Origin: Opitutia bacterium
GTDB taxonomy: Bacteria; Verrucomicrobiota; Verrucomicrobiia; Opitutales; UBA953
Assembly (NCBI GenBank): GCA_947470855.1
Contig: CANIUQ010000001.1
Span: 55,929 to 119,928, forward strand
Direction: 5' to 3'
DNA length: 64,000 nt
Below, in pieces: positions 48,255 through 57,378 of this stretch. The position numbers and the translations under genes are program-made. How positions within the stretch are numbered: the stretch's first letter is position 1; every line of letters starts with the position of its first letter. The notes below the pieces were generated by a model. It had not been told where the DNA came from and did no database searches. It was given only the letters and a program-made list of their open reading frames with translations.

Positions 48255-48803
48255 TTAAACGCGACGACGCTTGGAAGGACGGCATCCATTGTGTGGGATA
48301 GGCGTCGCATCAACAATAGAGGTAACATTAAGGCCCAAGTTTTGTAGAGCACGGATAGCGCTGTCACGGCCCATTCCTGGACCTTTAACGCGTACTGAAA
48401 CATCTTTCAGTCCGTGTGCCATAGCTAATTTGGCTGCTTCTTGGCAAACCACTTGAGCCGCATAGGCTGTTGATTTGCGCGAGCCACGAAACTGGTGACG
48501 ACCAGCCGAACCCCAAGAGATAACGTTACCGTTTAAGTCGGTGATGGTTACTTTGGTGTTATTGAAAGTAGCAAGAATATGGCAAACGCCTGCGGTAATA
48601 TTCTTCGAACCCTTTGCTCGACGAACTTTAACTTCGCCGATTTCTTCACCGAGCAATTCTTTCGCGGTGATTTCTTTGCGTTCAGCACTCACTTCAGGAG
48701 TGGTTACCGCAGCAGTTACCTCGGGTGCAACCGAAGGTGCAGCTTCAGCGGCAGCGGCTTTAGGCTTGCGTGCTTTAGGATTCTTAGGGGCTTCTTCGCT
48801 CAT
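48255..48803 (-). CDS. rpsK: 30S ribosomal protein S11 with N-terminal extension
   Basis: The 182-residue protein has the S11 core from about residue 57 ([20 protein letters not shown]) to the C-terminal [12 protein letters not shown]. The first 55 residues are an Ala/Pro/Glu-rich, probably disordered extension ([19 protein letters not shown]) not present in the 129-residue E. coli protein. The start codon MSEEAP is well placed 31 bases after rpsM, and no internal ATG would give a normal-length S11. Confidence 0.97.
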   Translation of the reverse strand: MSEEAPKNPKARKPKAAAAEAAPSVAPEVTAAVTTPEVSAERKEITAKELLGEEIGEVKVRRAKGSKNITAGVCHILATFNNTKVTITDLNGNVISWGSAGRHQFRGSRKSTAYAAQVVCQEAAKLAMAHGLKDVSVRVKGPGMGRDSAIRALQNLGLNVTSIVDATPIPHNGCRPSKRRRV

Positions 48804-48834
48804 CGTAAATGTTTAGGTTGTCGTGAAAAATTAA

Positions 48835-49215
48835 TTACTTAGCAGGAGCCGAGGCAACGCCCACAGTCTTACGCTTACCCTTACGAGTACGTGCATTGGT
48901 GCGCGTGCGTTGTCCGCGAACAGGAAGACCACGGAAGTGGCGCAAACCACGGTAACACTTCACTGCTTGCAAACGCTTAAGATTTTGTGCGATGTCGCGA
49001 CGAAGATCACCTTCGCACTTGTAACCCATGCGCACAATATATTCGACAATCTTGTTGAGCTGTTCTTCGGAAAGATTGGAAGCGCGCATCGACGGATCGA
49101 AGCCGAGTGCTTCACAAATTTCCGTGGCACGACGAGGGCCGATGCCATAGATATAGCGGAGTGAGTACTCTACTTTTTTGTTGTTAGGAATGTCTACACC
49201 GAGGAGTCGTGGCAT
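48835..49215 (-). CDS. rpsM: 30S ribosomal protein S13
   Basis: The 126-residue protein of the 30S head has [20 protein letters not shown] at the start, the helix-two-turn-helix near residue 60 and the basic tail [19 protein letters not shown]. It follows map by 82 bases. No rpmJ gene is in that gap, which is too short to hold one. Confidence 0.98.
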   Translation of the reverse strand: MPRLLGVDIPNNKKVEYSLRYIYGIGPRRATEICEALGFDPSMRASNLSEEQLNKIVEYIVRMGYKCEGDLRRDIAQNLKRLQAVKCYRGLRHFRGLPVRGQRTRTNARTRKGKRKTVGVASAPAK

Positions 49216-49297
49216 GATGGTATCCGTGCTGTTTGGAAGTTGGGAAAGAGGTCGGAACTTGATGGTTCTTCAGGGATTTGGAAGCAAAAAAAAAGAT

Positions 49298-50059
49298 TTA
49301 TGGAAGAGTGAGGATTTCAGCCCCTGTTTCGGTGACTAGAATGGTATGTTCAAAATGGGCTGAAACTTTGCCATCTGCAGTCCGCGCCGTCCAGCCATCT
49401 GCTCCCATCACGATTTTATGGGTTCCTAAATTTACCATAGGCTCAATTGCTAAACACATACCAGCCAATAACTTAGAGCCAGTTCCAGCCTTTCCAAAGT
49501 TGGGAATTTGGGGTTCTTCGTGCATTTTCTTGCCCACACCATGGCCAACGAAATCGCGGACAATACCGTAACCAAGGGGCGCCAAAATGCCCTGAACAGC
49601 GGCAGAGATATCCCCTACCCTATTTCCGGGGCGAACAGCGGCGATACCAGCATGAAGGGCCTTTTCCGCAGCCGTGCAAAGAGCCTTAGCCTCAGGATCC
49701 ACTTTGCCGACCGCAATGGTGCAGGCGTTGTCACCGATATAACCATCGCGACGAACCACGACATCGAGAGAAACCAAGTCGCCTTCCTGGATGATTCGTT
49801 GGGGCGCACCGATGCCGTGGACGACTTCATCGTTAACCGAAACACAAATGTGACCTGGGTAAGTGAGACCTCCGACAACATAACCATAACAGGCACTTTC
49901 GCAGCCATGACGTAACATTAAACCTCGGGCAGCGGAATCAAGTGCGGCGGTTGAAACACCTGGCACCACTAGGGCAGAAAGATCACGCAAAACACGTGCG
50001 GCAGCTACACAAGCAGCTCGCATACGACTCACTTCCTCTTCCGACTTTAGGTTAATCAT
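49298..50059 (-). CDS. map: Methionine aminopeptidase type I
   Basis: The 253-residue metalloenzyme removes the initiator methionine. The metal-binding residues are recognisable in VSVNDEVVHGIG, SLDVVVRRDGYIGD, FVGHGVGKKMHEEPQIPN and MCLAIEPMV, with the final ligand glutamate in HFEHTILVTE. It lies 11 bases after secY, a standard spc-operon position, although adk is absent. Confidence 0.97.
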   Translation of the reverse strand: MINLKSEEEVSRMRAACVAAARVLRDLSALVVPGVSTAALDSAARGLMLRHGCESACYGYVVGGLTYPGHICVSVNDEVVHGIGAPQRIIQEGDLVSLDVVVRRDGYIGDNACTIAVGKVDPEAKALCTAAEKALHAGIAAVRPGNRVGDISAAVQGILAPLGYGIVRDFVGHGVGKKMHEEPQIPNFGKAGTGSKLLAGMCLAIEPMVNLGTHKIVMGADGWTARTADGKVSAHFEHTILVTETGAEILTLP

Positions 50060-50070
50060 TCAACAAAAAC

Positions 50071-51606
50071 TTACTTCACGAAGTCGCTCCAATGATTAGC
50101 AATCCAAGCCGCAGCACCGAGCAAGAAGAGCACGAGGCAGGTTTTTTCCACCGAACCCAGAGCAGAGTTTTCTCCGCTGGATCGAGCTCCTGATTGCGGA
50201 ACAGGTAAACTACCGATGCGTCCTTTTTTCAAGAAACCCTCGTAGTTACGCTGCAAGAGGAAGGTCTCGATTTGACGCATGGTGTCGAGCATCACACCGA
50301 CGGTGATGAGTCCTCCAGTGCCGCCGAGGAAAGTTGCGAGACGCTGAGGGAAATTTAACTGCGAGGTGAAAAGGTCTGGCATCAAGGCGATGATAAGCAG
50401 GAACAAGGATCCCGCAATTGTCAGACGAGTCATGACAAAATCGAGAAACTGTGCGGTATGCTCACCCGGACGAACCCCCAAAATGTAACCGTTATTTTTC
50501 TTCAAATCGTCGGCGATTTGCACCGGACGGAACATGATAGAAATCCAGAAATAACTGAATCCGAAAATCAGAATCGCATAACTCGTATAGTGAAACCAGC
50601 CATGTCCATAAAATACATCAGCCCAAGAACGAAGAAATTCTAACTGCGGAGATAAGGTGCTTAGGGGATTTAAAAGCATGGGCGGGAAACTCAATATCGC
50701 CCCCGCAAAAATCACTGGCATCACGCCAGCATAATTCACCTTCAACGGCAAATAGTTGGTTTGAGCACCATACATTTTTCGACCTACCATTCGCTGTGCA
50801 TACTGAATGGGAATGCGACGTACCGCCTGATTAATAGCGACCATCGCTGCGGTAACTAAAACAAAGAGGATGACCATACCCACTGCCTTCTCCCAGCCAT
50901 GGCTAGCACTGGTTGCGGCACCAATTTTTCCGCCGAAAGCTAAATCCACAAAGGATGTCACGGCTCCAGGAATATCAGCTAAAATTCCAACTGTAATTAA
51001 AATCGAAGTTCCATTTCCGATACCGCGCTGGGTGATTTGCTCGCCAAGCCAAAGCATGACGACTGAACCCGTAGTTAAAAGAAATACGCCCATGAAAATA
51101 AAGAGCGTTTTGTGATTCATCATTTCTGGCACGACAATGGTACCAGTAAAATTACCCAAACCTAAGGCTTGCCCTACTTTACCAGGGTTCAAGAAAGCAC
51201 CCATCAAGAGAGCGGATTGAACAATCGCAATAGCGATAGTCAGATAGCGCGAATACTGCGCTACTTTCTGACGACCCACTTCACCTTCTTGCTGTAAACG
51301 TGCAATCGAGGGAACCACCGCCGACATCAACTGCATAATAATCGATGCACTGATGTAAGGCATAATGCCCAACGAGAAAATCGCTCCTTTCAACAAAGCG
51401 CCACCGGTGAACATATTATACATCGCCACCATCCCACCCGAGGCCTTATCGGCCATGGTGTGGTAATAATCCATGATATCTTTGGGATCGATACCAGGGA
51501 GAGGAATATTCGCTCCAATACGAGCAACGAACACGAGAGCCACCGTCGCAATCAGGCGAGCTCTGAGTTCGGGAATCCTCCAGCAGTTGGCGAAGGCCGA
51601 GAACAT
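50071..51606 (-). CDS. secY: Preprotein translocase subunit SecY with C-terminal extension
   Basis: The 511-residue channel protein has the N-terminal RIPELRARLIATVAL, the plug and the usual ten membrane segments, ending in the family-typical NYEGFLKKGR near residue 461. About 50 further residues follow: a Gly/Ser-rich linker and an extra hydrophobic segment (TCLVLFLLGAAAWIANHW), which predicts an eleventh membrane pass. It is 19 bases after rplO. The family is usually 420-450 residues. Confidence 0.97.
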   Translation of the reverse strand: MFSAFANCWRIPELRARLIATVALVFVARIGANIPLPGIDPKDIMDYYHTMADKASGGMVAMYNMFTGGALLKGAIFSLGIMPYISASIIMQLMSAVVPSIARLQQEGEVGRQKVAQYSRYLTIAIAIVQSALLMGAFLNPGKVGQALGLGNFTGTIVVPEMMNHKTLFIFMGVFLLTTGSVVMLWLGEQITQRGIGNGTSILITVGILADIPGAVTSFVDLAFGGKIGAATSASHGWEKAVGMVILFVLVTAAMVAINQAVRRIPIQYAQRMVGRKMYGAQTNYLPLKVNYAGVMPVIFAGAILSFPPMLLNPLSTLSPQLEFLRSWADVFYGHGWFHYTSYAILIFGFSYFWISIMFRPVQIADDLKKNNGYILGVRPGEHTAQFLDFVMTRLTIAGSLFLLIIALMPDLFTSQLNFPQRLATFLGGTGGLITVGVMLDTMRQIETFLLQRNYEGFLKKGRIGSLPVPQSGARSSGENSALGSVEKTCLVLFLLGAAAWIANHWSDFVK

Positions 51607-51625
51607 CGCGGAGGGTCTTGAAGGA

Positions 51626-52081
51626 TTATTCAGCGACGTTAGCGCCGAGCTCTACAACCTTGCCGCCAGCGGCTTCGATTTTTTTCTTCGCAGAGTCGGA
51701 GAAACGGTGAGCGGAAACAGTGATGGCACGCTTGATTTCGCCGTTGCCTAAAACTTTAAGAAGCGAGGCATTAGCACGCAGGATGCCCTGCGCTTTTAGT
51801 TCAGCGAGGCCAAAGGATTTACCCTCGAGCTCTTCGAGGTCATGCAGATTAACCACCGCATAGGAAACGCGATTCACGTTTTGGAATCCACGGTGAGGCA
51901 AACGACGATAGAGAGGCATTTGACCACCTTCGAATCCAGGGCGATGTCCACCACCCGATCGGGCTTTCATACCCTTGTGACCACGACCCGAGGTTTTACC
52001 ATGACCAGAGCCACGACCACGACCAAGAACTTTGTGTCGGTGGGTAGAACCCTTAATTTCAGGAAGATTGTGAAGTTTCAT
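51626..52081 (-). CDS. rplO: 50S ribosomal protein L15
   Basis: The 151-residue protein starts MKLHNLPEIKGSTHRHKVLG and has the Gly-rich GRGRGSGHGKTSGRGHKG stretch and conserved FEGGQMPLYRRLPHRGF. It lies 11 bases after rpsE, so no rpmD (L30) is present between them. Confidence 0.98.
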   Translation of the reverse strand: MKLHNLPEIKGSTHRHKVLGRGRGSGHGKTSGRGHKGMKARSGGGHRPGFEGGQMPLYRRLPHRGFQNVNRVSYAVVNLHDLEELEGKSFGLAELKAQGILRANASLLKVLGNGEIKRAITVSAHRFSDSAKKKIEAAGGKVVELGANVAE

Positions 52082-52092
52082 AAAGACAGCAC

Positions 52093-52707
52093 TTAGGTGC
52101 GCAAAGACTTGATTTGTTGGAGAGTGCGAAGTTGAGCCAAACCATCTAAGGTCGCCTTAACAATCGCTTGAGGATTGTTCGAGCCCATGGACTTGGAAAG
52201 GACATCTTTCAAGCCAACGACTTCGAGCACCGCACGCACGCCACCACCAGCAATCAGTCCTGTACCAGGAGAAGCTGGGCGAAGCATAACCACACCACCA
52301 TCGGCACGGCCGATAACTTCGTGAGGAATCGTATTATTGCGGAGATTAACGAAAGTTAAAGCTCGATGGGCGCGATCTGTTCCCTTGCGAATCGCATCAG
52401 GAACTTCTTTTGCCTTACCATAACCAACGCCGACTCGACCTTTGCCGTCACCGGCAACGACCAGAGCAGCAAAGTTAAAACGACGGCCACCCTTCACCAC
52501 TTTAGAGCAGCGATTAATGTGTACGACTTTATCGTTGTACTCAGAGGCGGGGGCTTCATTGCGGCTTTCGCGGCGAGGTGCACGAGCACCACCGTTATTG
52601 CTGGAGCCACCTTGGCCACGGCGATTACCACGGCGATCACCGCCTTGGTTAGAACCACCGTTTGCAGATGCGGACGGAGCCGCGGCTTTATTTTTTTCTT
52701 CGCTCAT
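52093..52707 (-). CDS. rpsE: 30S ribosomal protein S5 with N-terminal Arg/Gly-rich extension
   Basis: The ATG at 52707 gives 204 residues. The S5 core begins about residue 58 ([20 protein letters not shown]), with [18 protein letters not shown] and the ribosomal S5 signature intact. The first 55 residues are Gly/Arg/Asn/Ser-rich ([19 protein letters not shown]), longer than in E. coli (167 total). It is 7 bases after rplR. Confidence 0.97.
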   Translation of the reverse strand: MSEEKNKAAAPSASANGGSNQGGDRRGNRRGQGGSSNNGGARAPRRESRNEAPASEYNDKVVHINRCSKVVKGGRRFNFAALVVAGDGKGRVGVGYGKAKEVPDAIRKGTDRAHRALTFVNLRNNTIPHEVIGRADGGVVMLRPASPGTGLIAGGGVRAVLEVVGLKDVLSKSMGSNNPQAIVKATLDGLAQLRTLQQIKSLRT

Positions 52708-52714
52708 GTAAGTC

Positions 52715-53077
52715 TTAGAAGAGGAGTCCTGCTTTACGTGCAGCGTCAGCAAAAGATTTTACCGCACCATGATAGCGGCGACCTGCACGGTCGAAAACAA
52801 CGGTGGTGATACCAGCGGCCTTGGCTTTCTCACCAAAGGCGGCACCGAAAGCAGCGGCACCAGCGGTGGAGGGACGGATTTTTTTACCACGCAACTCTTT
52901 CGAAGTGGTCGCTGCGGCTACTAAAGTAGCACCACGATCGTCGTCGATAGCTTGTGCGTAGAGATGCAAATGCGTGAGCTTGAGAGCTAAACGCGGACGG
53001 GCGGCGGTGCCACGTACGGTTTTGCGGATACGCCAGCGACGCTTTTGGGCGAGGAGATTCTTTTTGGCAATTTTCAT
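52715..53077 (-). CDS. rplR: 50S ribosomal protein L18
   Basis: The 120-residue 5S rRNA-binding protein has [20 protein letters not shown], the [15 protein letters not shown] strand and the C-terminal [20 protein letters not shown]. It follows rplF by 20 bases. Confidence 0.98.
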   Translation of the reverse strand: MKIAKKNLLAQKRRWRIRKTVRGTAARPRLALKLTHLHLYAQAIDDDRGATLVAAATTSKELRGKKIRPSTAGAAAFGAAFGEKAKAAGITTVVFDRAGRRYHGAVKSFADAARKAGLLF

Positions 53078-53097
53078 AATCGGATACGGTTTGCGGG

Positions 53098-53634
53098 TTA
53101 GGCCGTCTTCTTACCTTCCTTACGACGAACGTATTCGCCTTCAACGCGAACACCTTTGCCTTTGTAAGGCTCAACGGGCTTATAGAGTTTGATGGAGGCA
53201 GCGACTTGGCCAACCATATGACGGTCGGGTCCGCTGATAACTAATTTTGTTCCGTCCGTTACTTCGACTTTTACTCCAGCAGGAATAGTATAACGGATGG
53301 GGTGAGAATAGCCGAGAGCGAGATCAAGAACATTACCCTTGAGGGCAGCCTTGAATCCAACGCCTTCAATGAGAAGAGTCTTGGAGTATCCTTTCTCCAC
53401 GCCTTCGACCATGTTGCGAATAATGGCACGGGTTGTACCAAAGAGTGCACCCGCTTCTTTCTTCTCAGTAAGATCGGCAACTTGTACGGCTGATTTATCA
53501 ACCGTGACTCCGATTTGGGCAGGGAAGTTATGGGAGAGTTTTCCTTTCGGACCTTCGACCGAAACAGTCTTTCCATTCACGGAAACTTTTACGTTCGCGG
53601 GGAAAGTGACAGGTTGTTTACCAATGCGAGACAT
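53098..53634 (-). CDS. rplF: 50S ribosomal protein L6
   Basis: The 178-residue protein starts MSRIGKQPVTFPANVKVSVN and has the duplicated L6 fold with the C-terminal KPVEPYKGKGVRVEGEYVRR signature. It lies 24 bases after rpsH. Confidence 0.98.
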   Translation of the reverse strand: MSRIGKQPVTFPANVKVSVNGKTVSVEGPKGKLSHNFPAQIGVTVDKSAVQVADLTEKKEAGALFGTTRAIIRNMVEGVEKGYSKTLLIEGVGFKAALKGNVLDLALGYSHPIRYTIPAGVKVEVTDGTKLVISGPDRHMVGQVAASIKLYKPVEPYKGKGVRVEGEYVRRKEGKKTA

Positions 53635-53658
53635 GACTTTTTAAGATTTATTGGTTGA

Positions 53659-54057
53659 TTACCAAACTTTGGCGAGGAGTTCACCGCCAACTTTTTGGCG
53701 ACGGGCTTCGGAGTCAGTCATGACACCGCGAGAGGTAGTGAGAATGGAAACACCCATTCCACCGATGACCTTAGGAACGGCGCTGTAACCAGCATAGACG
53801 CGTCGACCAGGAGTAGAAACACGCTCGATGCTCGTAATCGCAGGAACACCCGAAACATACTTCAGGGTTAATTCGAGCACGGGCTTGTCGTCGCGCTCAA
53901 CTTTACGGAAACCAGCGAGGTAACCAGATTCAGTCAAAATGCGAGCAACACCCTCACGCAGGCGAGACCATTGTACGGTCAAAGAAGACTTTTGTGCCTT
54001 GGAGGCATTACGAATGGAGGTGAGAAAGTCTCCGATAGTATCGTTAGAAGATGACAT
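53659..54057 (-). CDS. rpsH: 30S ribosomal protein S8
   Basis: The 132-residue protein binds the central domain of 16S rRNA and in E. coli represses the spc operon. DTIGDFLTSIRNASKAQK at the N-terminus and GVSILTTSRGVMTDSEARR at the C-terminus are diagnostic. It lies 18 bases after rpsN. Confidence 0.98.
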   Translation of the reverse strand: MSSSNDTIGDFLTSIRNASKAQKSSLTVQWSRLREGVARILTESGYLAGFRKVERDDKPVLELTLKYVSGVPAITSIERVSTPGRRVYAGYSAVPKVIGGMGVSILTTSRGVMTDSEARRQKVGGELLAKVW

Positions 54058-54075
54058 AGTATTGAGTCTAGAGGA

Positions 54076-54381
54076 TTACCAGGAGGCTTTAGTGACACCG
54101 GGAATCTGACCACCTAAGGCAAGTTCACGGAAGGTGATACGAGAGAGACCGAACTTGCGAATGTACGCACGAGGACGGCCGGAGATAGAACAACGATTCT
54201 TTAAGCGAACGCGAGAGGAGTTGCGAGGCAACTTAGTCAACTTGCGCTGAGCTGCATAAAACTCTTCTTCTGTGGTCTGAGGGTTAGCGAGAATCTTTTT
54301 CAGTTCTGCACGCTTTGCGGCATACTTAGCGACAAGACGTTCGCGCTTTTTGGATCGTTCAATGACGGACTGCTTTGCCAT
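54076..54381 (-). CDS. rpsN: 30S ribosomal protein S14, zinc-free type
   Basis: The 101-residue form lacks the CxxC pairs of the short zinc-binding S14. It ends with [19 protein letters not shown] and [20 protein letters not shown]. It is 21 bases after rplE, in the usual order. Confidence 0.98.
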   Translation of the reverse strand: MAKQSVIERSKKRERLVAKYAAKRAELKKILANPQTTEEEFYAAQRKLTKLPRNSSRVRLKNRCSISGRPRAYIRKFGLSRITFRELALGGQIPGVTKASW

Positions 54382-54402
54382 ACGAGTAGTAGATAAGGTG
54401 GG

Positions 54403-54990
54403 TTAGGCTTTGGCGGTGGTAGCGTTTGCTTCCGTTGTAGCCGTAGAAGAACGACGGAATGGCATGCCGAGCATGCGTAAAAGTTCCCGACCTTCGTCAT
54501 CAGTCGTGGCGGTCGTGACAATCACGACGTCGAGACCGATGTTAGCACGCTGAGAGCCGTCGGCTTGAGTCTCAGGAAAGATAGTGTGGTCAGCAATACC
54601 CAAGGAGTAGTTGCCACGTCCATCGAGACGATTCGAAGTACCACGGAAGTCGCGAATCATAGGCAAGGCGACCGCGGTTAAACGAAGTAAAAACTCCCAC
54701 ATGCGCGGACCGCGGAGGGTAACCATACAACCCAATGGCATACCTTGACGAACCTTGAAGTTCGCCACGCTCTTGGCTGCACGAGTCACGACAGGCTTTT
54801 GCCCGGAAAGCTTGGTCATTTCTTTGACCACTTCAGCCATATGACCTTTGTCGGCTTCGGCTTTGAAGGCAGAGTTGAGAACAATCTTTGAGAGATTAGG
54901 AACCTGGTGTACATTCTTGTAACCACGGCTCTTAATCAACTCGGGAACGACCTTCTCGAGATAAACTTGTTTGAGATAAGGCTTAGACAT
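54403..54990 (-). CDS. rplE: 50S ribosomal protein L5
   Basis: The 195-residue 5S rRNA-binding protein has QVPNLSKIVLNSAFKAEA, KSVANFKVRQGMPLGCMVTL and RDFRGTSNRLDGRGNYSLG. The C-terminal 15 residues are a Thr/Ala-rich extension (RSSTATTEANATTAKA). It lies 33 bases after rplX. Confidence 0.98.
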   Translation of the reverse strand: MSKPYLKQVYLEKVVPELIKSRGYKNVHQVPNLSKIVLNSAFKAEADKGHMAEVVKEMTKLSGQKPVVTRAAKSVANFKVRQGMPLGCMVTLRGPRMWEFLLRLTAVALPMIRDFRGTSNRLDGRGNYSLGIADHTIFPETQADGSQRANIGLDVVIVTTATTDDEGRELLRMLGMPFRRSSTATTEANATTAKA

Positions 54991-55023
54991 TTTTGTAATA
55001 AATTCTCGGGTGGTTTCGTTGAT

Positions 55024-55305
55024 TTACTTGGTTGCCTTGGCTGCTTTAGCCGCAGGCTTCTTCGCACGACGTGCATCCCAGAGGGAAGCCAACATGACGT
55101 TGGAGCGGTGAATCGCCGCTTCGCGCTCAGTGATTCCGCCAGCACCCTCTTGGGTGCGCTTGAGGTGGCGTTTAACTAAATTGAGACCTTTGATCGTAAC
55201 GCGCTCAGCAGCGCGATTATAATTCAGAATCTCGCCGCGTTTGCCTTTTTCAGCACCCGCAATGACGACGACTTCGTCGCCTTTTTTAATATCAGTCTTT
55301 GACAT
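55024..55305 (-). CDS. rplX: 50S ribosomal protein L24
   Basis: The 93-residue protein has the KOW motif IKKGDEVVVIAGAEKGKRGE and the KGLNLVKRHLKRTQEG block, with a short Ala/Lys tail. It lies 5 bases after rplN. Confidence 0.97.
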   Translation of the reverse strand: MSKTDIKKGDEVVVIAGAEKGKRGEILNYNRAAERVTIKGLNLVKRHLKRTQEGAGGITEREAAIHRSNVMLASLWDARRAKKPAAKAAKATK

Positions 55306-55310
55306 AGCGA

Positions 55311-55676
55311 TTAGAGAACCTCGGGAGCGAGGGAAATGATTTTCATGAAGTTTTTGCTTCGTAGTTCACGAGCGACTGGCCCGAAAATACGCGTACCTTT
55401 GGGGTTACCATTGTCATCGAGAATAACGACAGCGTTGGTGTCAAAACGAAGGTAGCTGCCGTCGTTACGACGAATCGGAGCAACCGTTCGAACAATCACG
55501 GCTCGCACCACAGAACCCTTTTTGCATTGGGCATCGGGGGTTGAATCCTTGACCGAGCAAATAATGACATCACCAATGCCAGCAGTATCAGTGATTTGGC
55601 CAAGACGGCGAATCATCTGCACCTGGCGGGCACCAGTGTTATCGGCTACGTCGAGCCTGGAAAGCATCTGAATCAT
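55311..55676 (-). CDS. rplN: 50S ribosomal protein L14
   Basis: The 121-residue protein starts [20 protein letters not shown] and has the intact beta-barrel with [13 protein letters not shown] and a terminal [10 protein letters not shown]. It lies 17 bases after rpsQ. Confidence 0.98.
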   Translation of the reverse strand: MIQMLSRLDVADNTGARQVQMIRRLGQITDTAGIGDVIICSVKDSTPDAQCKKGSVVRAVIVRTVAPIRRNDGSYLRFDTNAVVILDDNGNPKGTRIFGPVARELRSKNFMKIISLAPEVL

Positions 55677-55693
55677 AAAGAAAAATTAAGAGA

Positions 55694-55975
55694 TTACTCG
55701 ATTGATTGGGCCGCGATTTTGGCGGATTCGACCACGCGAACGACGCGCCAGCGCTTGAGCTTGGAGATCGGGCGGGTTTCCATGATTTCGACCTTATCAC
55801 CTACTTTGCACTCATTCTTTTCATCATGAGCGTGCAACACGGTACGACGTTTAACTTCCTTACCATATACGGGGTGAAGGACGGTGTACTGATAATTAAC
55901 TTTAACCGACTTATCGCCTGAACGTGAAGCAACAAAGCCGACAAGAGATTTACGATTGGAACGGGACTCGGACAT
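55694..55975 (-). CDS. rpsQ: 30S ribosomal protein S17
   Basis: The ATG at 55975 gives 93 residues (MSESRSNRKSLVGFVASRSG); longer in-frame sequence overlaps rpmC and has no support. The S17 signature is in GDKVEIMETRPISKLKRWRV. It lies 20 bases after rpmC. Confidence 0.97.
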   Translation of the reverse strand: MSESRSNRKSLVGFVASRSGDKSVKVNYQYTVLHPVYGKEVKRRTVLHAHDEKNECKVGDKVEIMETRPISKLKRWRVVRVVESAKIAAQSIE

Positions 55976-55995
55976 CGGGAATAGATTTATTGAGG

Positions 55996-56217
55996 TTATT
56001 GATTGGTCGACTTGGATTTCAGAACCGTGAGGCAACGAGCGATATCGGCACGAAGAGCACGGAAACGGGCCGAGTTCTCGACGGCACCGTTAGCCTGACG
56101 TAGGCGAAGTTGGAGCAACTCCTCGCGAGCTTCACGAATACGCTTTTCCAACTCAGCCGTAGCCAAGGAGCGCAACGCGGAGGCGGCGGATGGTTTATCT
56201 TTCTGGTAAGTACGCAT
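55996..56217 (-). CDS. rpmC: 50S ribosomal protein L29
   Basis: The 73-residue helical hairpin protein has LRSLATAELEKRIREAREEL and QANGAVENSARFRALRADIA, typical of L29 near the exit tunnel. It lies 41 bases after rplP. Confidence 0.96.
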   Translation of the reverse strand: MRTYQKDKPSAASALRSLATAELEKRIREAREELLQLRLRQANGAVENSARFRALRADIARCLTVLKSKSTNQ

Positions 56218-56258
56218 CGAGAAAAGAGGTCAAATATGGGTGATGATGGTTTCGATTA

Positions 56259-56687
56259 TCAATATTTTTCGAGTTCTTCGCGGGCCAAGAAGCGGCAACG
56301 AACCTGCAATTTCGTGTCGGCGAGGCGCATCGCTTCGCGAGCCACAGAAATCGGTACGCCACTGACTTCAAAAAGCATCGTTCCTGGCTTAATGGCGGCA
56401 ACGTAGTACTCCACGCTACCCTTACCAGAGCCCATGCGGACTTCCGCAGGCTTACGCGTAACAGGGGTGTGAGGAAAAACACGCATCCACATCTTTCCTT
56501 TACGTTTCAGGGAGCGAGAGATAGCCACGCGAGCTGCTTCGATTTGATTAGCCGGAATACGGGCGCGATCGAGAGATTGGATACCGAAGTCACCAAAAGC
56601 GAGCGTGTTGCAAGCGGTGGCATTACCGCGGATTTTACCCTTACGGTGTTTACGCCACTTGGTGCGAGCTGGTTGAAGATTAGCCAT
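56259..56687 (-). CDS. rplP: 50S ribosomal protein L16
   Basis: The 142-residue protein has TKWRKHRKGKIRGNATACNT at the start and the GSGKGSVEYYVAAIKPGTM block, with the central ARVAISRSLKRKGKMWMRVF segment. It sits near the A-site tRNA in the 50S subunit. It lies 36 bases after rpsC. Confidence 0.98.
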   Translation of the reverse strand: MANLQPARTKWRKHRKGKIRGNATACNTLAFGDFGIQSLDRARIPANQIEAARVAISRSLKRKGKMWMRVFPHTPVTRKPAEVRMGSGKGSVEYYVAAIKPGTMLFEVSGVPISVAREAMRLADTKLQVRCRFLAREELEKY

Positions 56688-56723
56688 GAGAAGAAGTGTT
56701 TATTTTGATTTAATCAGTAGGTT

Positions 56724-57365
56724 TTAGAACTCTGAATCCTTTGCACAGATCCAGCACTTGATGCCGAGCTTTCCGTAAACGGTGCGAGCTTCAGCAAATC
56801 CGTAATCAATGTTTTCACGAAGAGTGTGCAGCGGAACACGTCCAACACGGGCCGACTCAACGCGAGCAATTTCGGCACCACCTAGACGACCCCCCAGACG
56901 GAGACGAATACCATCGGCACCATTCTGCATGGTGGACTGAATGGCTTTCTTCATCGCACGACGGAAAGAGATGCGGCGCTCTAACTGCAAAGCCACGTTT
57001 TCCGCGACGAGTTGAGCGACCAAGTCAGGGCGCTTAACTTCGTTCACTTCTAAAATAACGTCATCAACCTTAGCTTTACCGGCGACTTGCTGAATCTCTT
57101 CACGCAATTTCTTTAATTCATCGCCTTTACGTCCAATAACGACGCCAGGACGAGCAGTCCAAATGCGCACACGCACCTTCGGTCCAGCACGTTCGATGAA
57201 AATTCGGGGTACAGCTGCTTGACGAAGTTTCTCTTTGAGGAATTCGCGGATGCGATAGTCTTCCAAGATAAAGGAGGGGAAATCACGCTTGGTGGCGAAC
57301 CAACGAGATTCCCAGTTACGACGGACGGCTAAACGGAAGCCGATTGGATTTACTTTCTGTCCCAT
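56724..57365 (-). CDS. rpsC: 30S ribosomal protein S3
   Basis: The 213-residue protein starts MGQKVNPIGFRLAVRRNWES, has the KH domain around GVVIGRKGDELKKLREEI and the S3 C-terminal domain ending VYGKLGIKCWI. It is slightly shorter than E. coli S3 (233), with no long basic tail. It lies 13 bases after rplV. Confidence 0.98.
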   Translation of the reverse strand: MGQKVNPIGFRLAVRRNWESRWFATKRDFPSFILEDYRIREFLKEKLRQAAVPRIFIERAGPKVRVRIWTARPGVVIGRKGDELKKLREEIQQVAGKAKVDDVILEVNEVKRPDLVAQLVAENVALQLERRISFRRAMKKAIQSTMQNGADGIRLRLGGRLGGAEIARVESARVGRVPLHTLRENIDYGFAEARTVYGKLGIKCWICAKDSEF

Positions 57366-57378
57366 TGTATTTTAAAAA

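Noticed and set aside
49286..49294. Run of nine T on the minus strand right after the map stop
   Set aside because: No stem precedes it, so it is not an intrinsic terminator; rpsM follows in the same operon.
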